A stretch of DNA of 64,000 nt, taken from positions 27,813 through 91,812 of the forward strand of contig CAWJXS010000024.1 of the NCBI GenBank assembly GCA_963846885.1, in the 5' to 3' direction. The stretch comes from RPQJ01 sp963846885. GTDB taxonomy: Bacteria > Pseudomonadota > Gammaproteobacteria > Steroidobacterales > Steroidobacteraceae. A program made the position numbers and the translations under genes. Below the pieces are notes generated by a model that made no database searches, was not told the origin of the DNA, and saw only the letters and a program-made list of their open reading frames with translations. Numbering within the stretch: the stretch's first letter is position 1; each line of letters starts with the position of its first letter. Positions 1 to 9,455 of the stretch are shown here, one piece after another.

Positions 1-243
1 GACTTCAGTGCCGCAGAGGCCGATGTCGTAGACGTCGACGCCGGAATCGAGCAGGCCCTGCTCCAGCGCCTTGCACAGCAACTCGCTCGAGAGGCGGATG
101 TCGCGACCCACCACCACGCGCTTCGGCTTCACGAATTCTGCGTACGCCCGGCCGATGCGATAGGCGACGTCTTCGTTCAGCTCCTCGGGGATGCGGCCGC
201 GGAGGTCGTAGGCTTTGAAGCCCTGAATTGAAATCGGTGTCAT
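1..243 (-). CDS. Phosphomannomutase/phosphoglucomutase, N-terminal fragment
   Basis: The first 81 residues of an alpha-D-phosphohexomutase are visible; the rest lies beyond the window edge. The start reads MTPISIQGFKAYDLRGRIPE, with the N-terminal 'KAYDLRG' typical of AlgC/ManB enzymes, followed by GRDIRLSS. The phosphoserine loop is outside the window. The family interconverts mannose-6-P and mannose-1-P (or the glucose forms). Its neighbour manC uses mannose-1-P to make GDP-mannose, so the two form one pathway. The start codon is ATG at 243-241. The family is clear; substrate preference cannot be judged from this fragment. Confidence 0.85.
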   Translation of the reverse strand, partial: MTPISIQGFKAYDLRGRIPEELNEDVAYRIGRAYAEFVKPKRVVVGRDIRLSSELLCKALEQGLLDSGVDVYDIGLCGTEV

Positions 244-263
244 GCGTGTCCGCCTGTCATAAG

Positions 264-343
264 ACCCTCACCCCAACCCTCTCCCGCTGCGCGGGCGAGG
301 GAGCCAGAACCCTCACCCCTCTCCCGCTGCGGGCGGGGAGCGG
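264..343 (+). repeat. Two tandem copies of the CCCTCACC/CTCTCCCGC palindromic repeat
   Basis: Between the mutase and manC there are two adjacent, imperfect copies of a palindromic repeat found elsewhere in the window. Copy one (about 264-309) has CCCTCACCCC then CCCTCTCCCGC and a GCGGGCGAGGG arm. Copy two (about 310-343) has CCCTCACCCC, CTCTCCCGC and GCGGGCGGGGAG. The second copy ends exactly at the manC stop codon. It may act as a hairpin or as transcript stabiliser; no function is shown. Confidence 0.7.
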
Positions 344-1792
344 CTACTTGTTCGTGCCTTCGCGCCCGTAGATGTCCTCGAAGCGAACGATGTCGTCCTC
401 GCCGAGGTAGCTGCCCGACTGCACTTCGATGATGTGCAGCATGACTTTACCCGGGTTCGCGATGCGGTGCTTCGTGCCCAAAGGGATGTAGGTGGATTCG
501 TTCTCGCCGAGCAGGAATGTTTCCTCGCCCCGCGTAATCTGCGCCGTGCCCGAGACGACGATCCAATGCTCCGCCCGGTGGTGATGCAGCTGCAGCGACA
601 TCGTGGCACCCGGCTTCACGACCAGGCGTTTCACCTGGAAGCGGTCGCCATTGTCGATGCTGTCGTAGCTGCCCCACGGCCGGAACACTTCGCGGTGCAG
701 CGCGGTTTCGTAGCGGCCCTGCTCCTTGAGCTGGGCGACCAGCGCCTTCACGTCCTGCACGCGGTCGCGCGGCGCGACCAGCACCGCATCCTTGGTCTCG
801 ACCACCACGTGATCCTTGAGGCCCACCGCGCCGATCAGCCGGCTGGTGGAGTGCAGGTAGCAGCCGCTGGAGTCCTCGACCAGCACGTCGCCAGTCGCGA
901 CGTTGCCGTGTTCATCGACCGGTAGCGCATCCTGCAGGGCGGACCACGAGCCGACGTCGCTCCAGCCCGCATCGAGGGGAACAACGACCGCAGCTTCGGT
1001 CTTCTCCATCACCGCGTAGTCGATGGAATCGCTGGGGCAGGCGCTGAACTCGGCCTTGGCCAGGCGCGTGAAATCGAGGTCGCGGCTCGACGCCGCCACG
1101 GCGTCCTCGCACGCGGAAAGCATTGCCGGCGCATGGCGCTTGAGCTCGGCCAGGTACGTGCGCGCCCGGAACATGAACATGCCGCTGTTCCAGTAGTACT
1201 CGCCCGATTCCACGTATTTCTTTGCCGTCGCAGCGTCCGGCTTCTCGACGAACTGCTGCACGGCGTAGGCGGGACCTTCGCCCTGGGCGCGGCGGATATA
1301 GCCGTAGCCGGTCTCGGGCCGGTCTGGCACGACACCGAACGTCACCAGCTTGCCGGCGGCAGCGGCCTCGTGGCCGGCTTCGACGGCCGCCTGGAATGCG
1401 GGCACGTCGCGGATGACATGATCAGCCGGCAGCACCAGCAGGATGGGGTCTGCGGCTTTGCCGCCCTCGCCTTCTGCCTTGCGTGCCCGATCGAGCGCAA
1501 CGAGAGCAGCCACTGCGACGGCGGGCGCCGTATTGCGACCCACGGGCTCGAGGATGATGGCCTGCGGCGTCGACCCCTGCTCGCGCATCTGCTCGGCCAC
1601 CATGAAGCGGTGGCTTTCGTTGCAAACGACGATGGCGGGCGAGAGCTCGGGCAGGCCCACGACGCGCTCTGCGGTCTCCTGCAGCATCGTGCGACTGCCC
1701 ACGAGCGGCAGCAGCTGCTTGGGATACAGCTCGCGCGAGAGCGGCCAGAGCCGCGTGCCGGAGCCACCGGAGAGGATCAGGGGAATGAGCAT
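344..1792 (-). CDS. manC: Mannose-1-phosphate guanylyltransferase / mannose-6-phosphate isomerase
   Basis: A 482-residue type II bifunctional enzyme (ManC/AlgA/XanB family). The nucleotidyltransferase half begins with the signature LSGGSGTRLWPLSR and PKQLLPL (residues about 6-30) and has FVEKPD near the middle. The C-terminal third is the cupin isomerase domain, RPWGSYDSID through LQLHHHRAEHW, whose histidines bind the metal. It makes GDP-mannose from mannose-1-P and GTP and isomerises fructose-6-P to mannose-6-P. It is full length and unbroken. It sits 12 bases after ugd and is followed by the mutase gene, so the three are probably co-transcribed for polysaccharide precursor supply. Confidence 0.95.
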   Translation of the reverse strand: MLIPLILSGGSGTRLWPLSRELYPKQLLPLVGSRTMLQETAERVVGLPELSPAIVVCNESHRFMVAEQMREQGSTPQAIILEPVGRNTAPAVAVAALVALDRARKAEGEGGKAADPILLVLPADHVIRDVPAFQAAVEAGHEAAAAGKLVTFGVVPDRPETGYGYIRRAQGEGPAYAVQQFVEKPDAATAKKYVESGEYYWNSGMFMFRARTYLAELKRHAPAMLSACEDAVAASSRDLDFTRLAKAEFSACPSDSIDYAVMEKTEAAVVVPLDAGWSDVGSWSALQDALPVDEHGNVATGDVLVEDSSGCYLHSTSRLIGAVGLKDHVVVETKDAVLVAPRDRVQDVKALVAQLKEQGRYETALHREVFRPWGSYDSIDNGDRFQVKRLVVKPGATMSLQLHHHRAEHWIVVSGTAQITRGEETFLLGENESTYIPLGTKHRIANPGKVMLHIIEVQSGSYLGEDDIVRFEDIYGREGTNK

Positions 1793-1804
1793 GGGAGCGA
1801 GTTC

Positions 1805-3130
1805 CTAGCGTCCGATTCCGAAGTACTTCAACCCGAACGTCTTCACCAGTGCCGGGTCGTAGATGTTGCGACCGTCGAAGATGACCGGGTTCGACAGGCT
1901 GTCACGGATCGTCTCGAAATCCGGGCTGCGGAATTCCTGCCACTCGGTGATGATTGCGAGCGCGTCGGCGCCGTGCAGCGCGGCTTCTGCATCGGGCACG
2001 AGCATCAGGTCGTCGCGCTTGCCGTAAATGCGTTCAGCCTCACCCATGGCGACGGGATCGTAAGCACGCACCTTGGCACCGGCACCCCACAGCGCTTCCA
2101 TGAGCTCGCGCGCAGGCGCGTCACGCATGTCGTCCGTGTTGGGCTTGAAGGCAAGGCCCCAGAGCGCGATGGTCTTGCCCTTGAGCTTGCCGTCGAAGTA
2201 GTCGTGGATCTTGCGGAAGACGACCTGCTTCTGGTTCTTGTTGACGGCTTCCACCGCCTTCAGCAGCTTGGCGTCGAACTTGTGCTCGCCCGCGCTGTGC
2301 ACGAGGGCTTTGACGTCCTTCGGAAAGCACGAGCCGCCGTAGCCGGCGCCCGGGTAGATGAAGCTGTAGCCGATGCGCGGGTCGGAGCCGATGCCGACGC
2401 GGACCTTCTCGATGTCGGCGCCCATGCGCTCGGCCAGGTTCGCCATCTCGTTCATGAAACTGATCTTGGTGGCCAGCATCGCGTTGGCCGCGTACTTCGT
2501 GAGTTCGGCCGAGCGCACGTCCATCACGATCATGCGATCGCGGTTGCGCGTGAACGGGTCGTACAGCGACTTGAGCAGTTCAGCGGTGCGCGGGTTGTCG
2601 GTGCCCACGACGACGCGATCCGGCTTCATGAAGTCGTTGATCGCCGCGCCTTCCTTCAGGAACTCGGGGTTGGAGACCACGTCGAATTCGACCTTGACGC
2701 CGCGCTCGCCGAGCGTCTGCTCGATGCGCTCCTTCACCTTGTCGGCCGTGCCGACCGGCACCGTCGACTTGTCGACGACGACCCGGTACTCGGTCATGTG
2801 GCGACCGATCGTCTCGGCGACGGCCAGCACGTGCGACAGGTCGGCCGAGCCGTCCTCGTCGGGCGGGGTGCCCACCGCGATGAACTGGAACAGCCCGTGG
2901 CGGATGCCCTCTTCCGCGTCGGTCGTGAACTTGAGGCGCCCTTTCTCGAAGTTGCGCTTCACCAGGACGTCGAGACCCGGTTCGTGGATGGGGATGTCGC
3001 CAGCCTGCAGTCGCGCGACCTTGCCGGCGTCGATGTCCACGCAGACGACGTGATTGCCGGCTTCGGCGAAACAAGCGCCCGTCACCAGGCCGACATAACC
3101 CGAACCAAAGACTGTAACTCTCAAGTGCAA
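1805..3130 (-). CDS. ugd: UDP-glucose 6-dehydrogenase
   Basis: A 441-residue nucleotide-sugar dehydrogenase that oxidises UDP-glucose to UDP-glucuronate with two NAD+. The N-terminal Rossmann motif is GSGYVGLVTGACFAEAG, followed by the DKSTVPVGTA and NPEFLKEG family blocks. The catalytic cysteine lies in YGGSCFPKD. The C-terminal UDP-binding domain (WGLAFKPNTDDMRDAP) is intact. These blocks fit UDP-glucose rather than GDP-mannose dehydrogenases. Its product would feed the UDP-GlcA 4-epimerase encoded at 28.6-29.6 kb. The start is ATG at 3130, preceded by about 190 bases without a gene. Confidence 0.92.
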   Translation of the reverse strand: MHLRVTVFGSGYVGLVTGACFAEAGNHVVCVDIDAGKVARLQAGDIPIHEPGLDVLVKRNFEKGRLKFTTDAEEGIRHGLFQFIAVGTPPDEDGSADLSHVLAVAETIGRHMTEYRVVVDKSTVPVGTADKVKERIEQTLGERGVKVEFDVVSNPEFLKEGAAINDFMKPDRVVVGTDNPRTAELLKSLYDPFTRNRDRMIVMDVRSAELTKYAANAMLATKISFMNEMANLAERMGADIEKVRVGIGSDPRIGYSFIYPGAGYGGSCFPKDVKALVHSAGEHKFDAKLLKAVEAVNKNQKQVVFRKIHDYFDGKLKGKTIALWGLAFKPNTDDMRDAPARELMEALWGAGAKVRAYDPVAMGEAERIYGKRDDLMLVPDAEAALHGADALAIITEWQEFRSPDFETIRDSLSNPVIFDGRNIYDPALVKTFGLKYFGIGR

Positions 3131-3321
3131 ACCCTTGAAATCGTAATAGTTTTACACGGGCTCTGTGGACCCGGGCTAATCCCCATCATAGCAGAGAGGC
3201 CCTGATGCACCGTGACGGGCACCCTGTTTTAGGGCGGGTTTGGCTGCAAAGCGGAGCGGTGCAGCCAGAAGGGGACGGCCGACGTGTACTTGGTCCTGCC
3301 GGGCTCGCGGCGAGCTGCGGG

Positions 3322-4473
3322 CTAGATCCCGGCCCGACGCTTCAGCGCCGCCACGCAGCGTTCGGCCGATTTGCCGTCCCACAAGGCTGGCTTGCGGCCT
3401 GCCGGCCAACGGCCTGCCAGGGCCTCGCCCATCTGCTGGTGCAGCTCAGCGGGCTTCACGAGGCGATTGGAGCCTTCGGTGACGGTGATCGGCCGCTCGG
3501 TGTTCTCGCGCAGCGTGAGGCACGGGATACCCAGGTACGTGCTCTCTTCCTGCACGCCGCCGGAATCCGTGATGACCGCCCGGGCACTGCGCACGAGGTT
3601 CATGAACTGGATGTAGCCCAGCGGCTCGGTGAGGGTGATTGCACCCTCACCCCCACCCTCTCCCGCTTCGCGGGAGAGGGAGCCCGAAGGCCGGGTGAGG
3701 GCCTCCAACAACCCGAACTCCTCCAGCTTCTTCTTCGTCCTGGGGTGCACGGCGAAAACCAGCGGCAGGTCTTTCGACACGGCGACCAGCTGCTGCACGA
3801 GCGGCTCGAGCGCCTCGCGGGTATCCACGTTGGACGGCCGGTGCAGGGTGACGACGGCGTAGTTGCCCGGCTCGAGCCCCATCGACGCGCGGGTGCCGTC
3901 GGCTTCGATCTGGCCGCGCATCATCTCGAACGAGTCGAGCATGATGTTGCCGACCCGGTCGATCTTGGCGGCGGGCACCCCTTCGCGGGCCAGGTGCTCG
4001 TCGGCGTCCGGTGACGGCGTCCAATAGACGTCGCAGATCGCGTCCGTGACCAGGCGATTGATCTCCTCGGGCATGCGGCGGTCGCCGCTGCGCAGCCCGG
4101 CCTCGAGGTGCACGACCGGAATCCAGAGCTTGGTGCCGACCTGCGCGCAGGCGGCCGTCGAATTGACGTCGCCGACGACGATGATCCAGTCCGGCTTCTC
4201 GCGCAGCGCGACTTTTTCGTAAGCGATCATCACGCCGCCGGTCTGCTCCGCGTGCGTGCCGCTGCCCACTTCGAGATGGAAGTGCGGCTTGGGCAGCCCC
4301 AGGTCGCGGAAGAACGCGTCCGACATGTTCGCGTCGTAGTGCTGCCCGGTGTGGACGATCTGCGGGGTGCACCAGGGCTCGCGGGCGAGCGCGTGGTACA
4401 GCGGCGCGATCTTCATGAAGTTCGGCCGGGCGGCGGCGATCAGGTGGACGACGACTGGGCGTTTAGTATTCAC
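3322..4473 (-). CDS. wecB: UDP-N-acetylglucosamine 2-epimerase (non-hydrolysing) with a repeat-encoded insertion
   Basis: A 383-residue enzyme converting UDP-GlcNAc to UDP-ManNAc. Family blocks seen include TGQHYDANM, GDVNSTAACA, HLEAGLRSGDRRMPEE, VTLHRPSNVD and TDSGGVQEES. An insertion of about 20 residues (around residues 257-277, RPSGSLSREAGEGGGEG) lies between EEFGLLEAL and ITLTEPLGYIQFMNL, in a stretch where relatives run continuously. It is exactly the translation of a palindromic repeat at 3644-3701. The reading frame is kept, so the enzyme may still work with a surface loop at this point. The start is ATG at 4473. Confidence 0.93.
   Translation of the reverse strand: MNTKRPVVVHLIAAARPNFMKIAPLYHALAREPWCTPQIVHTGQHYDANMSDAFFRDLGLPKPHFHLEVGSGTHAEQTGGVMIAYEKVALREKPDWIIVVGDVNSTAACAQVGTKLWIPVVHLEAGLRSGDRRMPEEINRLVTDAICDVYWTPSPDADEHLAREGVPAAKIDRVGNIMLDSFEMMRGQIEADGTRASMGLEPGNYAVVTLHRPSNVDTREALEPLVQQLVAVSKDLPLVFAVHPRTKKKLEEFGLLEALTRPSGSLSREAGEGGGEGAITLTEPLGYIQFMNLVRSARAVITDSGGVQEESTYLGIPCLTLRENTERPITVTEGSNRLVKPAELHQQMGEALAGRWPAGRKPALWDGKSAERCVAALKRRAGI
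3644..3701 (+). repeat. Palindromic repeat inside wecB (in frame)
   Basis: Outer arms CCCTCACCC (3644-3652) and GGGTGAGGG (3693-3701) enclose a perfect 11-bp hairpin, CCCTCTCCCGC (3656-3666) and GCGGGAGAGGG (3670-3680), with a 3-base loop. It is the most complete copy of the window's REP-like family. It lies inside the wecB coding sequence and is translated without a stop. Confidence 0.9.
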
Positions 4474-4567
4474 AATGGGGACTCTAGGACGGGCGGGTCG
4501 AAGCCCAGGTCACCCGGGAGTCTAGAGGACGGAAATGACGGAAAACGAGACCGGGTTCACCAGCCGA

Positions 4568-5712
4568 TCAGTTGTGATCCCGCGAAGCTCGGGCACGCCG
4601 GGTCCGCAGCAACGGCGGCAGGTGGCCCCGCTTCAGCGACTCCGGCAAATGGTTGGCAAGGGCCGCCGCATTGTGAGTGCCGGCCACCCAAATCGCAGAA
4701 AGAATCACGAAGCAGTAAAACATGACTGGTTCGCTGGCACCTGTTTGGCGCAGCCACAAGCCGGCGATGGCCGATAGCAACGAAACGCCCAAATACATGA
4801 TGAAGATAGCCCGGACTGAAAAGCCGGCATCAAGCAAACGATGGTGGAAGTGCCCTCTATCGGCCTGCATCGGGGAATGCCCCTTGGCGATGCGTCGTAT
4901 CGTAGTGGTGAACAACTCTAAAACCGGAACAGGCAGCAGCCACAGCACGAGAATCGGTTGCAGACCCTGGCCTTGCGGCTGGATCGCCACGAGCGCTAAT
5001 CCCGCGAGGATGAAGCCAAGCAAAGTGCTGCCGGCATCGCCCATGAACGCAAGCACCGGTCGATTGAACTTCGCTGGCAGATTGAAAATCAGAAATGCGC
5101 TGATGGAACCCACCATACCCAGCGACAACATCGCGGCGGGCGCACCTGCTGATCCCAGGAAATAAAACGATAAGCCGAGCAGAGCAATAAGCGCCACTCC
5201 GCCTGCCAGCCCGTCGAGTCCGTCCAGCATATTGAACCCATTGATCAGGGCAATGGCGGCAACAACGGTGAATATGAAGTCGAACGGACCCAGGCTCAAC
5301 GCGCCAAAACCGAAAAGATCTGCCGAGACTTTGGACCGTCAGGCCACTGGCCAGCACAAGGGTCATGGCGGCTGCCATGTGCGCGACGATCCGCGCAAAC
5401 GGGGGCAGGTCGAAGCGATCGTCCAGCACGCCCACTATCACCATCAAAGCCGCAGCTACCAGGAGCGCGGATTCACCGCTCCATGACGAGCCGACCGCCA
5501 ACGCCGCGGCCAGCAGGCCGCCAAACATGGCGACGCCGCCAATTACCGGCACTTCGCCGGCGTGGCTCTTGCGCCCGCCCGGGACGTCGACCAGACGCAG
5601 CTGCGTAGCGACCGGCCTGCAGGACCAGCATCAAGGTGACGGTCACCAGGAAACTGATGCATAGCGGCGCCAAAGCTTGCAGACTGAACGATCCCTGTAG
5701 CACTTCCGACAC
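4568..5712 (-). CDS. wecA: Undecaprenyl-phosphate GlcNAc-1-phosphate transferase (frameshifted)
   Basis: A polyprenol-phosphate sugar-1-P transferase of the WecA/MraY family, which starts O-antigen synthesis on the lipid carrier in the inner membrane. Characteristic parts are LDDRFDLPP, NGFNMLDGLDGLAGG, the Mg-binding FMGDAGST and the GHFHHRLLDAG loop, set among many membrane segments. The reading frame changes near 5600 and near 5305, leaving three overlapping pieces; joined they give a normal-length protein of about 380 residues. The likely start is GTG at 5712 (MSEVLQGSFSL...). The breaks probably reflect sequencing indels rather than decay, since all motifs survive. It points away from rmlB. 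Confidence 0.85.
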
Positions 5713-5907
5713 CCTTGGAAAGCCCTTTCCGCACTTCCTGGGCGGTTAGAGCCATTTCATGATCTGTGTTCCAATATTACCAACTTCGGAGAGCCTTTCA
5801 TCCGGGAAAATCGGTTCGGTTTCAATTCGCGACGATTACTATTGACAATTCTTACTGTCAGACCGGAAGTGATAGAACATGACAGTGTTCAACGATAAAG
5901 GGCCTGC

Positions 5908-6983
5908 ATGATATTGGTCACCGGCGGCGCCGGATTTATCGGCAGCAACTTCGTCCTGGACTGGATTGCATGCGGTCGACGAGCCTGTGGTCAATCTGGA
6001 CGCGCTGACTTACGCGGGCAATCTCGAAAACCTCGCGACGCTGAAGGGCATGCGACCGGCCACATGTTCGTCCGCGGCGACATCTGCGACCGTGCCCTGG
6101 TCGACGGTCTTCTGACCGAGCATCGGCCACGCGCGATCGTGCATTTCGCAGCCGAAAGCCACGTTGACCGGAGCATTCACGGCCCGGCTGCGTTCATGCA
6201 AACCAACGTCAACGGGACGTTTACACTGCTGGAGGCCGCCCGCGGCTACTACTCAACTCTCGATGAGCCGAATCGCCGAAGACGTTCCGTTTTCTGCATG
6301 TCAGCACGGACGAGGTTTACGGGTCACTCGGCCCCACGGACCCCGCCTTTCACTGAGACCCACCCCTACGAGCCCAACAGCCCGTACTCGGCGAGCAAGG
6401 CCGCCAGCGATCACCTGGTTCGCGCATGGCATCACACGTACGGCCTGCCCGTGCTGACGACGAACTGCAGCAACAACTACGGGCCCTATCACTTTCCCGA
6501 GAAGTTGATTCCGCTGATGATCGTCAATGCGCTGGCGGGCAAGCCGCTGCCCGTGTACGGCGACGGCATGCAGGTACGCGACTGGCTGTACGTCAAGGAT
6601 CACTGCAGCGCCATCCGGCGAAGTGCTGGCCCGTGGCAAGGTCGGCGAGACATACAACATCGGCGGCTGGAACGAAAAGCCGAATATCGAGATCGTCCGC
6701 ACCGTCTGCCGACTGCTCGACGAGATGCGACCCGACTCCGCCGGAAGCTATAGCCGGCTGATCACCTACGTGACTGATCGTCCCGGCCACGATCGCCGCT
6801 ATGCGATCGACGCCACGCAAGATCGAGCGGGAACTGGGCTGGAAGCCCGCCGAAACCTTCGAAACCGGCATCCGCAAGACCGTACAGTGGTATCTCGACC
6901 ATCCGGACTGGGTCGCCAACGTGCAGTCCGGCGCGTACCGGGAATGGGTCGGTACGAACTACGCGTCCAGGGCGGCACTTTGA
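5908..6983 (+). CDS. rmlB: dTDP-glucose 4,6-dehydratase (frameshifted)
   Basis: Second enzyme of dTDP-L-rhamnose synthesis. Visible motifs are the NAD-binding TGGAGFIGSNF at the start, HFAAESHVDRSI, the catalytic YSASKAASDH, TNCSNNYGPYHFPEK and the GWKPAETFETG tail. Frame breaks occur near 5970, 6050, 6288, 6352, 6618 and 6819; several are single extra bases, for example ATC CGG C GAA near 6618. With these removed the protein reads end to end as a normal RmlB of about 355 residues. The start is ATG at 5908. A TTGACA lies at 5842-5847 in the 195-bp divergent gap to wecA, but no well-spaced -10 box was seen. Its stop overlaps the rmlD start (TTGA). Confidence 0.9.
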
Positions 6984-7925
6984 AGATCCTGCTTTTCGGC
7001 AAGAACGGCCAGGTTGGCTGGGAGTTGCAGCGCTCGCTCGCGCCGCTGGGCGAACTCGATTGCGCTCGACCGTAGCGATGCTACCCCGCTCTTGCGGCGA
7101 CCTGAGCGATCCGGACCGTCCTGGCCGAGACGGTGCGCCGGCTGCGACCGGACGTGATCGTCAATGCGGCGGCACACACGGCGGTGGACAAGGCGGAGAG
7201 CGAACCGGATCTGGCGCGAGCGATCAACGCCGCCGCGCCGGGCGTACTGGCGCGCGAAGCCGCGGCGACTCGGCGCATGGCTGGTCCACTACAGCACCGA
7301 CTACGTTTTCGACGGATCCGGCGCCTGACCCGTGGTCCGAGGACGACCCGACCGGCACCGCTTGAATGTGTACGGCCAGACCAAGCTGGAAGGCGAAGCA
7401 ACTCGATCCGCGCCAGCGGCTGCCGGCACCTGATTTTCCGCACGAGCTGGGTTTACGCATCGCGCGGCAACAATTTCGCGACGCACGATGCTGCGGCTCG
7501 CGGCCGAACGCGATGAGCTTGCGGTGATCGACGACCAGCATGGCGCGCCGACCGGGGCCGAACTGCTGGCGGACGTAACGGCCCATGCGCTGCTGGCGGC
7601 CGTGCGCCGGCCCGAGCTGGCTGGGACCTACCATCTGGCCGCAGCGGGCGAAACCACCTGGCATGGTTACGCCAGTCATGTGATCGAGACGCGCTCGCGG
7701 CAGCCGGCGCACCAGTCAAGGTGGCGCCAGAAGCGATACGGCCGGTGCCCACGTCGGCGTTCCCGACGGCCGGCGAACGTCCCGCCAACTCGCGACTGGA
7801 GACATCGAAATTGCGGCACGCATTCGGCCTCGTCCTTCCCGACTGGCAGACCGGCGTCGAGCGGATGCTCGACCGAAGTGCTCGGCAATCGACTCAGCGC
7901 CCAGTTCAACGCAGGAAACACGATC
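6980..7925 (+). CDS. rmlD: dTDP-4-dehydrorhamnose reductase (frameshifted)
   Basis: NADPH-dependent reductase giving dTDP-L-rhamnose. It starts with TTG at 6980 (LKILLFGKNGQVGWELQRS, the GxxGxxG nucleotide site), overlapping the rmlB stop. Later pieces in different frames give AHTAVDKAESEP, NYSTDYVF-like, LAAERDELAVIDDQHGAP, GTYHLAAAGETTWHGYA and LPDWQTGVERML. There are at least five frame breaks (near 7058, 7270, 7355, 7363, 7486 and others). No stop codon is visible before rmlA in any frame, so the 3' end is uncertain and is given as the base before the rmlA start. Confidence 0.8.
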
Positions 7926-8810
7926 ATGCAGCGCAAGGGCATCATCCTCGCGGGAGGCTCCGGCACCCGCCTCCACCCCGCCACGCTGTCGATCAGCAAG
8001 CAGCTGCTGCCGGTCTTCGACAAGCCGATGGTGTACTACCCGCTTTCGACGCTGATGCTGGCCGGCATCCGCGACGTGCTGGTCATCAGCACGCCGCAGG
8101 ACACGCCCCGCTTCGAAGCGCTTCTCGGCGACGGCAGCCGCTGGGGCATGAACTTCAGCTACTGCGTGCAACCGAGTCCGGACGGGCTGGCGCAGGCTTT
8201 TATCCTCGGCCGGCGAGTTCGTGGACAATCACCCCAGCGCCCTGGTGCTGGGCGACAACATCTTCTACGGGCATGACTTCGCCTCGCTGCTCAAGCGCGC
8301 GAGCGCGCGGACCGCCGGCGCCACGCGTCTTCGCCTACCACGTGACGGATCCGGAACGATATGGAGTGGTGGCATTCGACGCGGGACAGCGCGCGGTCTC
8401 GATCGAGGAAAAGCCGAAGGCGCCCAAGAGCAACTACGCGGTGACCGGCCTGTATTTCTATGACGAGCAGGTCTGCGACATCGCCGCGAGCATCAAGCCG
8501 AGCGCCCGTGGCGAACTCGAGATCACCGAGGTCAATGCCCGCTACCTGCAGCAGGGCAAGCTCGACGTCGAGATCATGGGCCGCGGCTATGCCTGGCTTG
8601 ATACGGGCACGCACGACAGCCTGCTCGAGGCAGGCCAGTTCATCGCGACCCTGGAGAAGCGGCAGGGACTGAAGGTGGCCTGCCCGGAGGAGATTGCTTA
8701 CCGCTCTGGCTGGATCGATGCCGCCCAACTCGAAAGCACTGGCGGAGCCGCTGCGAAAGAATGGCTACGGGCAGTATCTGCTGCAGCTGCTGCGCGAACG
8801 GGCGTTCTGA
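7926..8810 (+). CDS. rmlA: Glucose-1-phosphate thymidylyltransferase (frameshifted)
   Basis: First enzyme of the rhamnose pathway: glucose-1-P plus dTTP gives dTDP-glucose. The signature ILAGGSGTRLHP followed by SKQLLPVFDKPMVYYP is at the N-terminus; LVLGDNIFYGHD, VSIEEKPKAPKSNYAVTG and AWLDTGTHDSL follow, ending with YGQYLLQLLRERAF. Frame breaks near 8213, 8325 and 8741 each look like one extra base. The stop overlaps the rmlC start (TGATG at 8808-8812). The gene order rmlB-D-A-C is tightly packed and surely one operon. Confidence 0.9.
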
Positions 8811-9391
8811 TGAAGATCATCCCCACCGAGCTGCCCGAAGTGCTGATCCTTGAGCCCAAGGTCTTCGGCGACGAACGCGGCTTTTTCATGGAAAGCTACA
8901 ACCGGCGCGGCTTCAATGAAGCGGTCGGGTACGAAGTCGATTTCGTGCAGGACAATCACTCGCGGTCAGCGCGCGGCGTGCTGCGCGGGCTGCATTATCA
9001 ATTGCCGCCGCATGCGCAGGGCAAGCTGGTCAGGGCAGTGCGCGGGCGTGTCTTTGACGTCGCCGTCGACCTTCGACGCAATAGCGCACGATTCGGCAAG
9101 TGGGTCGGCGTGGAGTTGAGTGACACGAACAACAGGCAACTCTGGATTCCACCCGGTTTTGCGCACGGCTTCCTGGTGCTCAGCGAGGTCGCCGACTTCG
9201 CTTACAAGACCACGACGTACTACGCGCCGGATGCCGAGGCTGCTGTCCACTGGAACGACCCGTCATTGGCGATCGCCTGGCCAATAGAGAACCTGACGGT
9301 CACCGTTTCCGCGAAAGATGCAGCAGCCAAGCGGCTCACACTGGCTGACGATTCCAGCGCCAGCAGGCATCAGCAACACGAGTCACGCTGA
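8810..9391 (+). CDS. rmlC: dTDP-4-dehydrorhamnose 3,5-epimerase
   Basis: A 193-residue cupin epimerase with no frame break. Family blocks are EPKVFGDERGFFMESYN, QDNHSRSARGVLRGLHYQ (the catalytic His is in GLHYQ), GKLVRAVRGRVFDVAVD, WIPPGFAHGFLVLSE and the C-terminal WPIENLTVTVSAKD. It completes the dTDP-rhamnose pathway. The start ATG shares its A with the rmlA stop, so an internal fusion with upstream sequence in the same frame is not a real extension. Confidence 0.95.
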   Translation: MKIIPTELPEVLILEPKVFGDERGFFMESYNRRGFNEAVGYEVDFVQDNHSRSARGVLRGLHYQLPPHAQGKLVRAVRGRVFDVAVDLRRNSARFGKWVGVELSDTNNRQLWIPPGFAHGFLVLSEVADFAYKTTTYYAPDAEAAVHWNDPSLAIAWPIENLTVTVSAKDAAAKRLTLADDSSASRHQQHESR

Positions 9392-9455
9392 CAGTCGCCT
9401 GGACAGCATCGAACCAGCAATATCACACGCTCCAGAATCACCCGAGGCAGACACT

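Noticed and set aside
1133..3205. A 690-codon plus-strand open frame opposite manC and ugd
   Set aside because: It is antisense to two well-supported genes; the His/Arg/Asp/Val-rich product is typical of reverse-strand frames in GC-rich DNA and shows no domain.
5842..5880. Sigma-70 promoter for rmlB (TTGACA at 5842)
   Set aside because: The nearest -10-like GATAGA is 23 bases away, too far for a confident call.
7721..9391. A 556-codon frame seeming to fuse rmlD, rmlA and rmlC
   Set aside because: It arises from frameshifts in rmlD and rmlA; only the last 193 codons are a proper protein (RmlC).
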